DNA of 25,000 bases, taken from assembly GCA_963575745.1 (NCBI GenBank), contig CAUYUJ010001359.1, forward strand, positions 181,381 to 206,380, written 5' to 3'. This stretch comes from Prorocentrum cordatum. Lineage: Eukaryota; Sar; Dinophyceae; Prorocentrales; Prorocentraceae. The position numbers were made by a program, and so were the translations under genes. Numbering within the stretch: the first letter of the stretch is position 1; each line of letters starts with the position of its first letter. Positions 1 to 8,860 of the stretch are shown in pieces. The notes under the pieces are model-generated. The model was not told the origin of the DNA, did no database searches, and saw only the letters and a list, made by a program, of their open reading frames with translations.

Positions 1-75
<75 letters not shown>
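1..75. repeat. (TAG)n microsatellite
   Basis: About 25 perfect copies of TAG open the window and decay into AGGTAGTGGTAGTAG. The array is cut by the window edge, so its true length is unknown. It has no coding role in any frame: frame 1 is all stops. Confidence 0.95.
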
Positions 76-350
76 AGGTAGTGGTAGTAGCAATAAGTAT
101 CAAGACCCCCCCAGGAAGCCCCCAAGAGGCCCCAAAAACTTGGCCCAAGATGTGTTGAGGCGGCCGGACATGGCCTGCAGACAGGCTAAGATGCCACCGA
201 AAGGCCACGAAAGAGCACCAAGAGGTACGAAAACAGCAACGAAGCAACAGGAACGATGTCGAACGCTGTGTCATGATTCGGACAAGCCTCGTGAAATGCA
301 GTCCTGGAGGCGCAAAAGTGTATGTAGGGGTCGGCGGATGTGGCATAAGC
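76..350. other. no recognisable gene
   Basis: Unique, moderately GC-rich sequence. A 110-codon open frame (140-472, plus) has a composition dominated by K, R and Q, no recognisable domain, and runs on into the GGATC-rich repeat field, so I do not call it a gene. Confidence 0.5.
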
Positions 351-970
351 CTATAGATCCTCTAAGGATCTCCCTGGGATCGACAAACGTTTCATCAGGA
401 ATCCACAAGGTGTCTCAAAGATCCTTCAAGGATCCTGGAAGGATATTTCTAGGACCCCCTCAAGATCTTTGAGGGACCCTCAGATACATCTCATGGGTCC
501 TCTAAGGATATCTCATGGATACTCTAATGATCTTTCGTGGACCCTCGCAGGACCTGTGGACGGTCCTGCAACGATCTCTGAGGGGTCCTCTGCAAAAATC
601 TCCCAGGGATCCGATCCGCATGTCTCTAGGATCAAATCAAGAAAAGATACCTCAAGGATCCTCAAACAATCCCTCGGGGATCTTCATAAGATCGCTCAGG
701 GATACTGCATGGATTTCTTAGTGATCCTGTGATGACCCCCCAGATACCAAATATGGCTCTCTCAAGGATCCGATCGAAATTTCTAAATGATCCTGTAAGG
801 GCCTTTCAGAGGTCCTGTGAAGATTTCTCTGTGACCCTGAAAGGATATTCAGGGATCTTGCTCAGGGATCCTGAAAATAATGTTTAACAGATCCTGGGAG
901 AATCGCCCAGGAATGCTGCAAAAGATCTCACACGGATCTTGTAAGGATCTCTCAGAGGTATCTCTCAAAT
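351..970. repeat. degenerate GGATC-rich repeat field
   Basis: About 600 bp contain roughly 25 GATC sites, most of them in variants of AAGGATCTCTCAGGGATCC separated by 10-35 bp. Both AAGGATC and its near complement GATCCT(T/C) occur, so the unit is partly self-complementary and copies face both ways. Units are too diverged to fix one period. Open frames here (for example 469-732, plus) follow the repeat and have no domain. It is best read as an old minisatellite or a decayed repeat element. Confidence 0.8.
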
Positions 971-1189
971 ACCAACTGAAGCGAAGAATCTTGAAACCTG
1001 ATTTGATTGGAATTGGCGCGAGATGGTTAGAACCAAGGCCCCCCACACACAGACCTTTAACCGGCAGCGCCAGCGGTCGCGGTGAACGAGTCTGGCGTGG
1101 CGCGCAGGGCGCGTGGCGCTCGGAGCAGGCGGGAAAGCAGAGAACGGCCGCGAAGGAGGAGAGAGGAAGAGTCGTCACGCCCCCACACA

Positions 1190-1424
1190 CACACCACCTC
1201 CTCCTCCTTCCCCTCCTCCTCCTCCTCCTCCTCCTCCTCCTCCTCCTGCTCCTTCCCCTCCTCCTCCTCCTCCTCCTCCTCCTCCTCCTCTTCCCCCTCC
1301 TCCTCCTCCTCCTCCTCCTCCTCCTCCTCCTCCTCCTCCTCCTTCCCCTCCTCCTCCTCCTCCTCCTCCTCCTCCTCCTCCTCCTCCTCCTCCTCCTCCT
1401 CCTCCTCCTCCCCCTCCCCCTCCA
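1190..1424. repeat. (CTC)n polypyrimidine microsatellite
   Basis: About 235 bp of nearly pure CTC/CCT on the plus strand (GAG on the minus strand), with single-base interruptions near 1250, 1292 and 1343 that divide it into four blocks. All six frames stay open as homopolymers (S, P, L, E, R, G), so the long open frames here are artefacts. Such mirror-symmetric purine/pyrimidine tracts can form triplex DNA; that is inference. Confidence 0.95.
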
Positions 1425-2669
1425 TACACGCACGGACGATCGCTACAACTCCCAGACCAAAAGGGGGAAGGCCCGGCCCCTGCCATGACCGCTGCGCGCC
1501 AGAGGCCTACGACAACGGCAACCGCCTCTCGGCCACGGGCGCCAGGGGGGCCGAGCGCGTCGTCGCCGCAAAGTCTCCATATTCAGGGGCGTCCAGGAGC
1601 GCGTTTCTTTATTCTCTTGCACAGCTGTGTTCTAGAGCTCGGACCTCTTTATTTTCGTTCGTCGTCCGTCTTCCCCCCCCCTGGCCACAGAAGGAAACTC
1701 CCGGAGGAGGGAGGCGAAGGCCTCCTGTCCCTCGCAGCTCCTTGGTGCAAGAGCCAGGGCACGCGTGCCACTTGTTTTCGGCGATACTGGGCATTATAGG
1801 GGGGGGGAGGGGCCAGGAGGGGGGGTACAATGTAATGCCTCCCCCCCCCGCCGTGCGCACGGCGGCAGTGCCGGGAGCGCACTGGGGGGGCGTTGCATTA
1901 TAGGGGGGAGGAGGGGGGCCGGGGGCTGTCATGCTCATTATGCCCCAAGCAATAAAGAAACACGCTACAGGAAGGGGGCCAAAGATGGGGGCTCGCAAAT
2001 CATGGCCCGCGGCATGTGCACGGACGAAGGGGGCCAGAGAACGCATCGAAACACGAAGAAGAGGCCATGACATCGTGGAGATATCATGACCCAGGCCATC
2101 CACACAACGCTAGACATCACCCCCCTCTTGGACGACCCCGACACACGTACGATCGTTACCGTTACCCATGAGGTGGGGTGCTGGGCCTGGCAACGCCTGT
2201 TATGCGCTACAGGGCAAAAACAATTCTCCTTGACCTCGGTCGCCAGGCAGACAGAGCGCGTCGTCACCGCAGTCCCCGTATGCAGCGCTGCAAAGAGGCA
2301 AGACTTGCACTTGCATCACTGGGTGCTGCATCCTTCTTGTTTGCCTGCGCTGTACTCAATGCGTTACTGAAGGATGAAACAACACATCAACCAACTCGCG
2401 GCTCCAAAATTATGGGGACACTCGGCCGACGCGTCTCCTGTCAGCCTTGACAGCAACCCCGTTGCTCATGGGGTGTCTTAATCCCGGCCATTCCTTTCAC
2501 TCTTTGCTGTGCTCGTCTCCTCCCATTCGGCCGCGGCACGCGATTTCCACTCGCACCCGGCGCTCGCGCACAATCCTCTGGCGCGCGCGATTCTTGTTGT
2601 TCAAGGTGTCGCGGCCAACGGGGCTCCCCTCGCCAGCCAAGAGAGGAGGGAGGGGGCAGTCATTCATGA
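1425..2669. other. GC-rich stretch without a supported gene
   Basis: Apart from the small repeat cluster at 1789-1925, I see no gene. Competing open frames of 70-270 codons on both strands are mostly extensions of the CTC array or proline- and glycine-rich readings of C/G runs. None shows a domain, splice-bounded codon bias or a convincing start. Confidence 0.5.
1789..1925. repeat. duplicated GCATTATAGGGGGG unit around an 18-bp perfect palindrome
   Basis: GCATTATAGGGGGG followed by a G-rich AGGGG...CC(A/G)GG stretch occurs twice in direct orientation (from about 1791 and from about 1892). Between them lies a partly inverted copy (TGTAATGCCTCCCCCC) next to the perfect palindrome CCGCCGTGCGCACGGCGG at 1848-1865. 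The cluster looks like a small nested-insertion or foldback structure. Confidence 0.75.
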
Positions 2670-2825
2670 GCCACAAACGCACGTTGTGGCAATTCCCGTG
2701 CGAAGCAACATGGTCATCCTGATGATGAGGATGAAAAGGAGGTTGGGAGTATTGATGACGCGGAATTGGAGAGCGCATTCAAAAGCAAGCATTCCGTGCG
2801 TGCTGGAGGCAACTGCAAGGCTTAG
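2670..2825 (+). pseudogene. possible coding remnant, acidic segment
   Basis: A stop-free stretch of 51 codons without ATG reads as plausible protein: HGHPDDEDEKEVGSIDDAEL, then ESAFKSKHSVRAGGNCKA and a TAG. The same frame continues after the stop for about 18 more sensible residues (VGHVPYMTSFDEQSN). This could be an exon fragment or a decayed mobile-element gene, but I recognise no family and cannot define splice sites. Low confidence. Confidence 0.2.
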
Positions 2826-3329
2826 GTCGGGCATGTCCCCTACATGACGAGTTTCGACGAACAATCAAACATACCCCCAACATAATCGAAAATACGCCAA
2901 AGTACTCAAAAAGGCGTGCCCGTACAATCTTTTTGACAATTCTTGAATATTCTTCTTGTAGAGGGACAGGCCCGATTTAATGCAAGGCCCATCTGTGGGT
3001 GAGAAGTAAAGGTCACATGGAGCAGGGGGTCAGGAGGGGTGGAGGAGGAAGACGACGACGAGGAAATTTCCCCCCCCCTCCTCCCCCAACGATCCAACGT
3101 CTTGATTTATTCCGTACGTGGTCCCCAGAAATCCCTCCCTCCTCAGAGTGTTGTTGTTCATCCCGCCCCGTTTTCTGACGGCGGTCCTCGGGCCCGGCGA
3201 AGGCCCCTGGAGGTCGAACACCGCAAAATTACCATTCTTGATTTTGGTTCAGACGTTGGACGTCTGACCCTCCCCTGGAGGCCTCACAGATAGGGTCCGA
3301 GCAGGTGGGGTCGAAGGACCGCGCACCAT
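2826..3329. other. no recognisable gene
   Basis: This stretch contains a short AT-richer part (2860-2960), unusual for the window, followed by GC-rich sequence with a run of C at 3068-3076. Open frames on both strands are short and featureless. If the channel gene at 3508-3621 (minus) is real, this stretch would be part of its downstream intron. Confidence 0.45.
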
Positions 3330-3440
3330 CGCCGACGCATCGGCGATGCATCCGCGACGTCGGCGATGCATCGGCGTCGTCGGCGTGGAGAGAATGGAGC
3401 CCCACGTCGAGCCGCATCGCCGATGCATCGGCGATGCGGC
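3330..3440. repeat. CGATGCATCGGCG palindrome cluster with a 30-bp perfect palindrome
   Basis: Overlapping copies of ATCGCCGA(T/C)GCATCGGCGAT fill this stretch. The last one, 3411-3440, is a perfect 30-bp palindrome with arms GCCGCATCGCCGATG and CATCGGCGATGCGGC and no spacer. It lies about 70 bp downstream (minus-strand sense) of the ion-channel exon, so probably inside its next intron. Confidence 0.9.
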
Positions 3441-3507
3441 GCGACCCCCCGACCCCGTCTACCCCGACGCCACCTGGGGGGCCCGAGCGCACCCCGCCCC
3501 GCGCCAC

Positions 3508-3621
3508 CGCAGACTTCTGGAGGAAGGACAGGATCTTGACGATGCGGAGGAGCCGCGCCAGCCGCGCCAGCCGCGTCACCCTCTGCAGCCGGGCCAGGCG
3601 GACCGCGCTGTTGGTGGTTCC
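3508..3621 (-). CDS. single exon of a voltage-gated cation channel (S4 voltage sensor)
   Basis: The minus strand encodes 38 codons beginning GTTNSAVRL and ending LSFLQKSA. Residues 8-29 carry a basic residue at every third position (R8, R11, R14, R17, R20, R23, R26, K29) separated by hydrophobic pairs, the hallmark of an S4 helix. S4 moves in the membrane field to gate the pore in Nav, Cav and Kv channels. The exon is bounded by a CAG acceptor (3622-3624) after a long TC tract and by a GT donor at 3506-3507, is exactly 114 nt, and is phase 0 at both ends. The surrounding minus-strand frame (3229-4053) is intron read-through. I find no S5 or pore exon in the lower coordinates, so introns must be long. 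The ion selectivity cannot be told from S4 alone. Confidence 0.8.
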
Positions 3622-3657
3622 CTGCGCAGGTGCGCCAGGCAAAGGAACCGAGAGAAG

Positions 3658-3742
3658 AGAAAGAGAGAGAGAGAGATAGAGATAGAGAGAGGGAGAGAGA
3701 GAGAGAGAGACAGAGAGACAGAGAGACAAAGAGAGACCGAGA
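3658..3742. repeat. (GA)n microsatellite acting as a polypyrimidine tract
   Basis: Imperfect GA/GACA repeats on the plus strand. On the minus strand this is a TC-rich run that ends about 35 bp before the CAG|G acceptor of the S4 exon, which suits a splice polypyrimidine tract. Confidence 0.85.
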
Positions 3743-4200
3743 GACACCCAGACCTCAAACGCATGGACCAAAACCAAAACGGAACATGTGAATCGTCTTC
3801 GTCGTCCGTGAGGGCCCTCGCCAGGTCCAAGGACCGTCAGGCGTTGTCCAGAGCGGAAAACCACCCCCTGGAAGTGGTTGTGGGCCCTGGGGATCGCGTG
3901 CGTATGGATCACACCAACATATCGGGGGTCTGGGGGTCTGGAGAGACGTTTTTTTTGTTGGCATCGACATGATAATGCCAGCCACCTAAACGGATCCAGA
4001 CGAAAACCCATCGGATCCGATCTCCCCCGCCGCAAAAGAAACAGCCTCCGCAAGGAGACGGTCCCAGACCGCCTAAATCGCAGGCGTGTTCACAGAGGCG
4101 GTGGGGGAAAGGGGGGGGGGTCTGGAGAGAGGCAGGGATAGATATACAGCTATATACACATACCTATACGACCACCCTGCGGGCGATAAGGAGGTTGGGG
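3743..4200. other. no recognisable gene; probable intron of the channel gene
   Basis: Unique GC-rich sequence upstream (minus sense) of the S4 exon. No S1-S3-like hydrophobic exon was found on the minus strand and no plus-strand gene is supported. A G run and short TA/GATA-like words appear near 4110-4170. Confidence 0.4.
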
Positions 4201-4285
4201 GATTGGATTGGGTGGGATAAGATAAGATGGGACCAGATGGGTTGGATAAGATAAGATCGATTGGATACAAGATGGATTGGAAAGG
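4201..4285. repeat. GGATAAGATAAGAT short tandem repeat
   Basis: GGATAAGATAAGAT occurs at 4215 and 4244 (29-bp period) inside a longer run of GGATTGG / AGATGG words. This is a small degenerate minisatellite, and its GATA words stand out from the GC-rich surroundings. Confidence 0.75.
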
Positions 4286-4411
4286 AGGGATAGATATAAT
4301 TACAGCTATACGTAGCACCCCGCAATTGCGGATAAGAGTGAGGGGGCGGGCGAGGGCGACGCGGGCGTCGTCGAGCCGGCGGACCTCGTGGCCCCCACCT
4401 TCCCTGTCGAT

Positions 4412-4845
4412 GGCGCTCTCCTCCTCCTCATCCTCCTCCTCTTTCTCGTCCTCGTCCCCGTCCTCGTCCTCATCGTCATCGTCATCCTCCTCCTCCACCT
4501 CGTCCTCCTCCTCCTCCTCTTCTTCCTAGTCCTCCTTCTCCCCCCCTCGTCCTTCCATCATCGTCCTCACATTGTCGTCCTCCCCCTCATCGGCCTCCAT
4601 CATCGTCCTCCCATTGTCGTCCATCGTCATCCTCCTCCCCCTCCTCCCCCTCCTCCCCCTCCTCGTCCTCCTCCTCCCCCTCCTCCCCCTCCTCCCCCTC
4701 CTCGTCCTCCTGCTCCTCCTCCTCATTCTCCACGTTCTCCTTACATCCTCTCTTCACCCGCGTCCTCCTCGTCCCCTGTTTACTCCTCCTGCCTCCCCCT
4801 CCTTTCCCAAGATAACGGCAACGCAATCCTTTTTTCCACTTTATG
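4412..4845. repeat. pyrimidine-rich CTC/CGTC tract
   Basis: About 430 bp of CTCCTC, CTCGTC and CCCCTC words on the plus strand. Between 4620 and 4720 an (approximately) 45-bp unit of CCTCCCCCTCCTCGT is repeated. Open frames on both strands are homopolymeric (S/L/P or E/G/R) and are not genes. Confidence 0.85.
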
Positions 4846-4950
4846 CTTCCCGACTTCTCTGATCAAGGCAACTCGCCAGGGCAAAGTTGCGGGACGGGCC
4901 GGTGTGGATGCGCGGCATGCAAAATCCGCCGCCGCGCTTGTGCCGCATTG

Positions 4951-5347
4951 GTTTGTTCAGCGAACGTGGTTTGGGTCGCGGGCTCTCCACCTCCACCTGG
5001 AAGGAATGCAAAAAATGCCCGCCGCAGGCGCCGAAAAATTGGGTTTGTACACTGAGCGTGCTTTGGGTCGCGGGTGGGCCGCGGGTTCTCCACCGGGAGC
5101 GAATGCAAAACATGCCCGCCGCAGGCGCCGAAACATTTGGTTTGTACCCTGAACGTGGTCGAGGGTGGACCGCTGGCTCTCCACCTGAAACGAATGCAAA
5201 AAATGCCCGCCACAGGCGCCGAAAAATGTGGTTTGTACCCTGAACGTGGTTTGGATCGCGGGTTGGTCGCGAGTTGGTCGCGGGCCCTCCACCTGGAAGG
5301 AATGCAGAAAAAAAACCGCCAGAAGCGCCGAAAAATGTGGTTTGTAC
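4951..5347. repeat. ~95-bp tandem repeat, four to five copies
   Basis: The anchor GTTTGTAC (or GTTTGTTC) recurs at 4951, 5043, 5140, 5231 and 5340, giving periods of 92, 97, 91 and 109 bp. Each unit holds (C)GAACGTGGTTTGGGTCGCGG, a CTCCACC(T)GGAA segment, GAATGCAAAAAATGCCCGCC and a GCAGGCGCCGAAAAAT segment. Length differences come from extra copies of the GGGTCGCG word, the same word that forms the next array. The minus strand stays open across several units (4863-5864 and 4841-5617), but in three frames at once, which argues for repeat rather than protein selection. Confidence 0.85.
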
Positions 5348-5359
5348 CTTGAACGTGGT

Positions 5360-5580
5360 TTGGGTCGAAAATGGGTCGCGGGTGGATCGCGGGGTGGGTC
5401 GTGGGTGGGTCGCGGGTGGGTCGCGGATGGGTCGCGGGTGGGTCGCGGGCGGGTCGCGGGGTGGGCCGCGGGCGGGTCGCGGGGTGGGTCGCGGGGTGGG
5501 TCGCGGGTGGGTCGCGAGTGGGTCGCGGGTGGGTCGCGGGGTGGGTCGCGGGGTGGGTCGCGGGGCGGGTTGCGGGTGGG
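5360..5580. repeat. GTGGGTCGCGG 11-bp minisatellite
   Basis: About 20 near-perfect copies of (G)GTGGGTCGCGG in direct orientation. The array appears to have expanded out of the GGGTCGCG word at the end of the adjoining ~95-bp repeat. The G-rich strand could form quadruplexes. Long open frames here (R-D-P-P or G-S-R-V-G repeats) are artefacts. Confidence 0.9.
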
Positions 5581-5681
5581 ACGACGACAACAAACAAGAA
5601 CAAACAACAAACAACAAGAATCCGCACCGCGGAATCCCACTTCAGCCACGCACCCAGGGACAGTGAATGACCGTTTGCCCC

Positions 5682-5798
5682 CTGATATATATATATATAT
5701 ATATATAGATATATACAGATTGTACATATGTGTGTATATATATATATATATGTGTAAAGACGTCGAGGGAGAGAGAGAAAGAGAGAGAGAGAGAGAAC
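5682..5798. repeat. (TA)n followed by (GA)n microsatellites
   Basis: Two TA blocks (about 5683-5720 and 5735-5753) are followed by a GA block (5765-5797). They sit exactly where the minus-strand reverse transcriptase reading is lost, so the retrotransposon copy ends or is interrupted here. Confidence 0.9.
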
Positions 5799-5823
5799 TG
5801 GTAGCGGCGCCGCGTTTGCCGCC

Positions 5824-6252
5824 TCAAGATATGATGAAAGCGCGGCTTCGTGTCTGCGCGGCAACAGGGGCTGGCCGTGCTGCGCGAGGCCATCCCAATG
5901 GATCGATGCACTCTGGCTGGACAGTCATCTGACCCCGTTCGCCCGCGTCGAACACCTTCTCGAAGTCCACCGCGCCAGCCCGCAGGTCCGCGCTGTTGTC
6001 TCTGGCTACATCGTGCAAGAACGCCCTGCGCATCGGGCGATCCACCGCGCTGCGTCCCAGGCGACATGCCGTCCGGTCGACGAACTGCTCCCGCATGGCA
6101 TCGTTCCACAGTCTGCTGCGAACCAAACTAGCGAAAACTTGGCACGAAAAGGCGCCGACCGCAACGGGCCCATCCGTCGACGGATGCGAGGCGCCCCCCC
6201 CCTTCATGTAAAGAATTTCAACTGCGGCCGGCAACCCGTCTGCGGGGCGCAC
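5824..6252 (-). pseudogene. reverse transcriptase fragment (fingers and motif A)
   Basis: The 142-codon frame contains VEILYMKGGG, then GPVAVGAF and QVFASLVRSRL, matching the LINE RT block 'x-P-I-x-v ... K-i-f-a-x-l-v-x-x-R-L'. About 25 residues on, RLGRSAVDRPMRRAFLHDVA corresponds to the G-x-G/R-S-x-x-D region, and AVDFEKVFDAGER is motif A, with the catalytic Asp and the F-D pair preserved. Motif C (Y/F-A-D-D) and the thumb are missing because the sequence runs into TC and AT repeats. The usual RT domain is about 250-300 residues long, so less than half is present. Not functional as it stands. Confidence 0.65.
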
Positions 6253-6258
6253 AGAAAA

Positions 6259-6792
6259 CTAATTGAGAACGGTGGGTTGAAAGCGTCGAAGCTGACCCCG
6301 CGCGCGACCGAGGAGTTTAGCTGTGGAAAACTCTGCTCGCGCGCAGTGGCCATCTGCGCGAACGGGGCAGTCGCGCCGCCAGATTGCGCGCCATAAACGC
6401 GCCCCGCGCAACCCTGCCTGCCGCTCGCGCACTGGCTCGGCGACGGCGGCGAATGCTAACAACGCGCCACTGGGGTCCTCCATCGCAATTGCATGGTCGC
6501 GCTTGCGGTTCGGGCGCGTGCCCCCCAGGCCTCGCGCTCCTTCGACGTCGGCCAGGGTGACTCTACTGGGCGCGATCCCACCTCGCCTCCAACCCATCGA
6601 ACTCTGCGCCCGCTTGCCCCAGTCTGCGCGGCTTTCATTGCCGGGAAAAGCAAGGGGGCTTAATTCTTGCGAACGACGAGGTCCGCTGCTGAGGGAATGG
6701 GCCCGCGCGTCTAGATCTGTCGCGTCGGTGTCAGAGCGGCGCCCCCCCAGCGTCATTACTGTCCTCATTTTCGACAGACGGCGCGCTTCCAC
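6259..6792 (-). pseudogene. retrotransposon linker region between endonuclease and RT
   Basis: A 177-codon minus-strand frame lies between the endonuclease-like and RT-like parts. It is rich in A, R and G and shows no motif I can name. Its position and orientation suggest the spacer found between these two domains in LINE polyproteins. Frames on the other strand (6323-6871) are of similar length, so coding status is uncertain. Confidence 0.3.
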
Positions 6793-7007
6793 TCAGCGCG
6801 CCGGTTCGCCAACGCAACTCAAGGCTCCGCCAATCGACGCGGCGAAGCCGCTTCTTCCGACAACGCGATAGTCGCCGATCCTTGGGAACAGCGATGAAAG
6901 CGCATTCTTTCCCGTCTGATGCCGACCAGGATCCGCCGGGCAACGTCCGATAATGGCGCGCGGGCCGACGCTCGGAACTTATCTCCGCGCCAGCGGAAAC
7001 TGCTTGC

Positions 7008-7470
7008 TCAAGAAGCAATCAAATTGACGCGCGCGGCAGCCGACTCTGAAAATCCAAGCGCCCCCGTCTGCCGCGGCAAACGACGCGCTGGCAATGTCGA
7101 GGTCGCGAAGATCAGACCCACTCGCCGGCGTTGACCCCCTTTCGTTTCGACGCGGCGTGGCGGGGCGCTGGCAGTCGACCTCCTTCGCGTCGCGCTCTGT
7201 CTGCGGCCCCACTTCAGCGTCGAAGTCCCGGCGAAGATCGCGCGGCATCCTCTTGCGCGTGCTGCCGCGCGCTGGACTTCCACCTGGGGCGCCCTCTCCA
7301 GGTCGCTTCGCACGGGGCGCGCATGCAGCCACCACGCGCCATTTGCTTGGCGCCGCAGACGGTCACGCGCAGGTCCAGCGACGCCACTACGTCTGGCATT
7401 CACTGTGATCACGTGAGTCCCCAAGTCCGGCGCAGCAGAAACCCAGCCCCGCATGGGTGCGACGCCCCTC
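7008..7470 (-). pseudogene. AP-endonuclease-like (EEP) fragment of the retrotransposon
   Basis: The minus-strand frame 7008-7553 includes GTHVITVNA, resembling the first beta strand and metal-binding Asn of the EEP fold (v-x-x-x-N). It later has ARARGCRAIFAGTS, the 'x-x-x-A-R-x-x-G-W-x-a-x-f-a' segment found in dinoflagellate LINE endonucleases. The expected Q-E metal site between them is not readable in one frame, and the final GDFN/SDH segments are not visible. Assignment rests on these two segments and on the position upstream of an RT. Confidence 0.4.
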
Positions 7471-7987
7471 CGCTCCCAAACCAGAACGTTGCCCCCCTCG
7501 CGAGACCAAGCCTCGCCAGCCCCCCCCCCCCCTTTAAGTCTCTGCAAAAACAATGAAAGCCAAGTGCTGCCCCCGGTTCAGATGGGGAGCGGCGGGCTCT
7601 TCGATTAATTTGCATCAACGCACGAGCTGCGCTCTTAAAACTAGCACCGGCGCTCGAGATCTTCCCCGGGGTCTTTCTTCGACAGATTCGCGGCGCACCG
7701 CCGCCGATTCCTGCGCGGGGCGCCCCCGAGCCCCGACAGGCAGCCAGGGGGGCCCCATCGATCGATCTCGCCTCGAACTGGAACCTGGCCTGCATTCGGC
7801 CGCCCGCGTCGCGATGGACTTGGCCATTATCGCCGTCTGTCTCCCGCCTCCCCAAGCTGCGCCGGATTCGCGAAGATAGCGCCCCCCTGGCAAACGATCC
7901 TCGCCTTCTTCGGTGGGCCCCTCCCGTTCTGATTAAGAACCGACTGCGCTTTCCGAACGCGTTCTCTCTCTTGCGCTCTGCGGGCCC

Positions 7988-8700
7988 CTAGAAGCGGAAG
8001 GCCGCGACGCCTCGCTGCCGATCGCGCGCCTCTGTTTGCGAATCGATTTTCTTGGCCAGTTCGCAAATCAGCTCAGCGCTTATGAACCCCGCGAAATCCC
8101 CGCCCCCGACCCGGCAGGCGTCGGCCCCCCCGCGGCTACCAAGCACGGTCTCGATAAAACCCCACCATGAAGTCGTTCCCGGCAATTTTTTCCACGCGTC
8201 CATCTCGAAAACATCGATCGCGACAGAGCTCGCGAACTTCTCCTGCTCTCCGCTGCCTGCCCAGATGCTTTCGCCATCATGCCGACGAGAAGCTTCGCCG
8301 TCGCGCCTCCGCCTGCGTAATCATCTTCTTGCTCATATCGCCCAGCTGATCTTTGACGGCCTCAACGCGGGCCGTGGCCTCCTCTGCAAAAAAACAATCG
8401 CCTTGCTCGCTTGTTGCTTTGGCCGTGCTGACCTCGTCCTTAACCTCTGCGAGTGTCTCCTTTACTTCTGCGATCCTCTCCTCATCTCTTCAATAATCAC
8501 CTGCGGGCCCGGCGCCGCGTTCGCAAGTTCTTTCAAGATCTTGCCCTGGTTCACCGCGCGTTCTAATGGTGGCTGTTATTCCTGGCCATCCTCATCCACG
8601 CCGATGACCTCGACATCCACAACCGCTTTCTCCCTCTTGCCCTTCTGCCTCTTCGGACATTCCTGTCGCGGCCTCGGACTCGCAGCCGCTGCGGTTGCCA
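7988..8700 (-). pseudogene. coiled-coil N-terminal part of the retrotransposon
   Basis: Minus-strand pieces in different frames join into one sensible protein: a basic segment (PKRQKGKREK), VVDVEVIGVDEDGQE with a stop, LERAVNQGKILKELANA, then the heptad-like ERIAEVKETLAEVKDEV and VEAVKDQLGDMSKKM, then FASSVAIDVFEMDAWKK and the frame 7988-8203. At least four frameshifts or stops separate them. Dinoflagellate LINEs often begin with such a coiled coil before the endonuclease. The pieces are as seen; the single ancestral gene is inference. Confidence 0.5.
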
Positions 8701-8860
8701 AACTGACGACCAACGCACGAATCGCGCCCTTATGTCGCACGTCTCGTGCGAAGGAAGTGCTGCGCATGTATGTGGTAGCACTCGCACGCAGGAACCCGTA
8801 GAGCAGACATCCAAGAATCAAGAAACCTGATGGGGCACCAATTTGCCCGGGCGCCAAGGA

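Larger units (their letters stand above)
5800..8860 (-). mobile_element. decayed non-LTR (LINE-type) retrotransposon
   Basis: On the minus strand, in order from high to low coordinates, remnants of a basic N-terminal region, a coiled coil, an endonuclease/exonuclease/phosphatase-like part and the start of a reverse transcriptase can be read, which is the domain order of LINE elements. Frames change every 100-300 bp, so the copy is dead. It is truncated after RT motif A by microsatellites, and no poly-A tail or target-site duplication is visible. Local sequence is very GC-rich (CGCG words). The 5' limit near 8860 is a guess based on where the readable N-terminal part starts. Confidence 0.65.

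Noticed and set aside
4841-5864. Minus-strand frames of 250-330 codons with TRDPPATHPRP-type repeats
   Set aside because: They follow the 11-bp and 95-bp repeats in three frames at once and end in the AT and GA microsatellites. An 11-bp unit shifts frame each time, so no single protein repeat is being kept.
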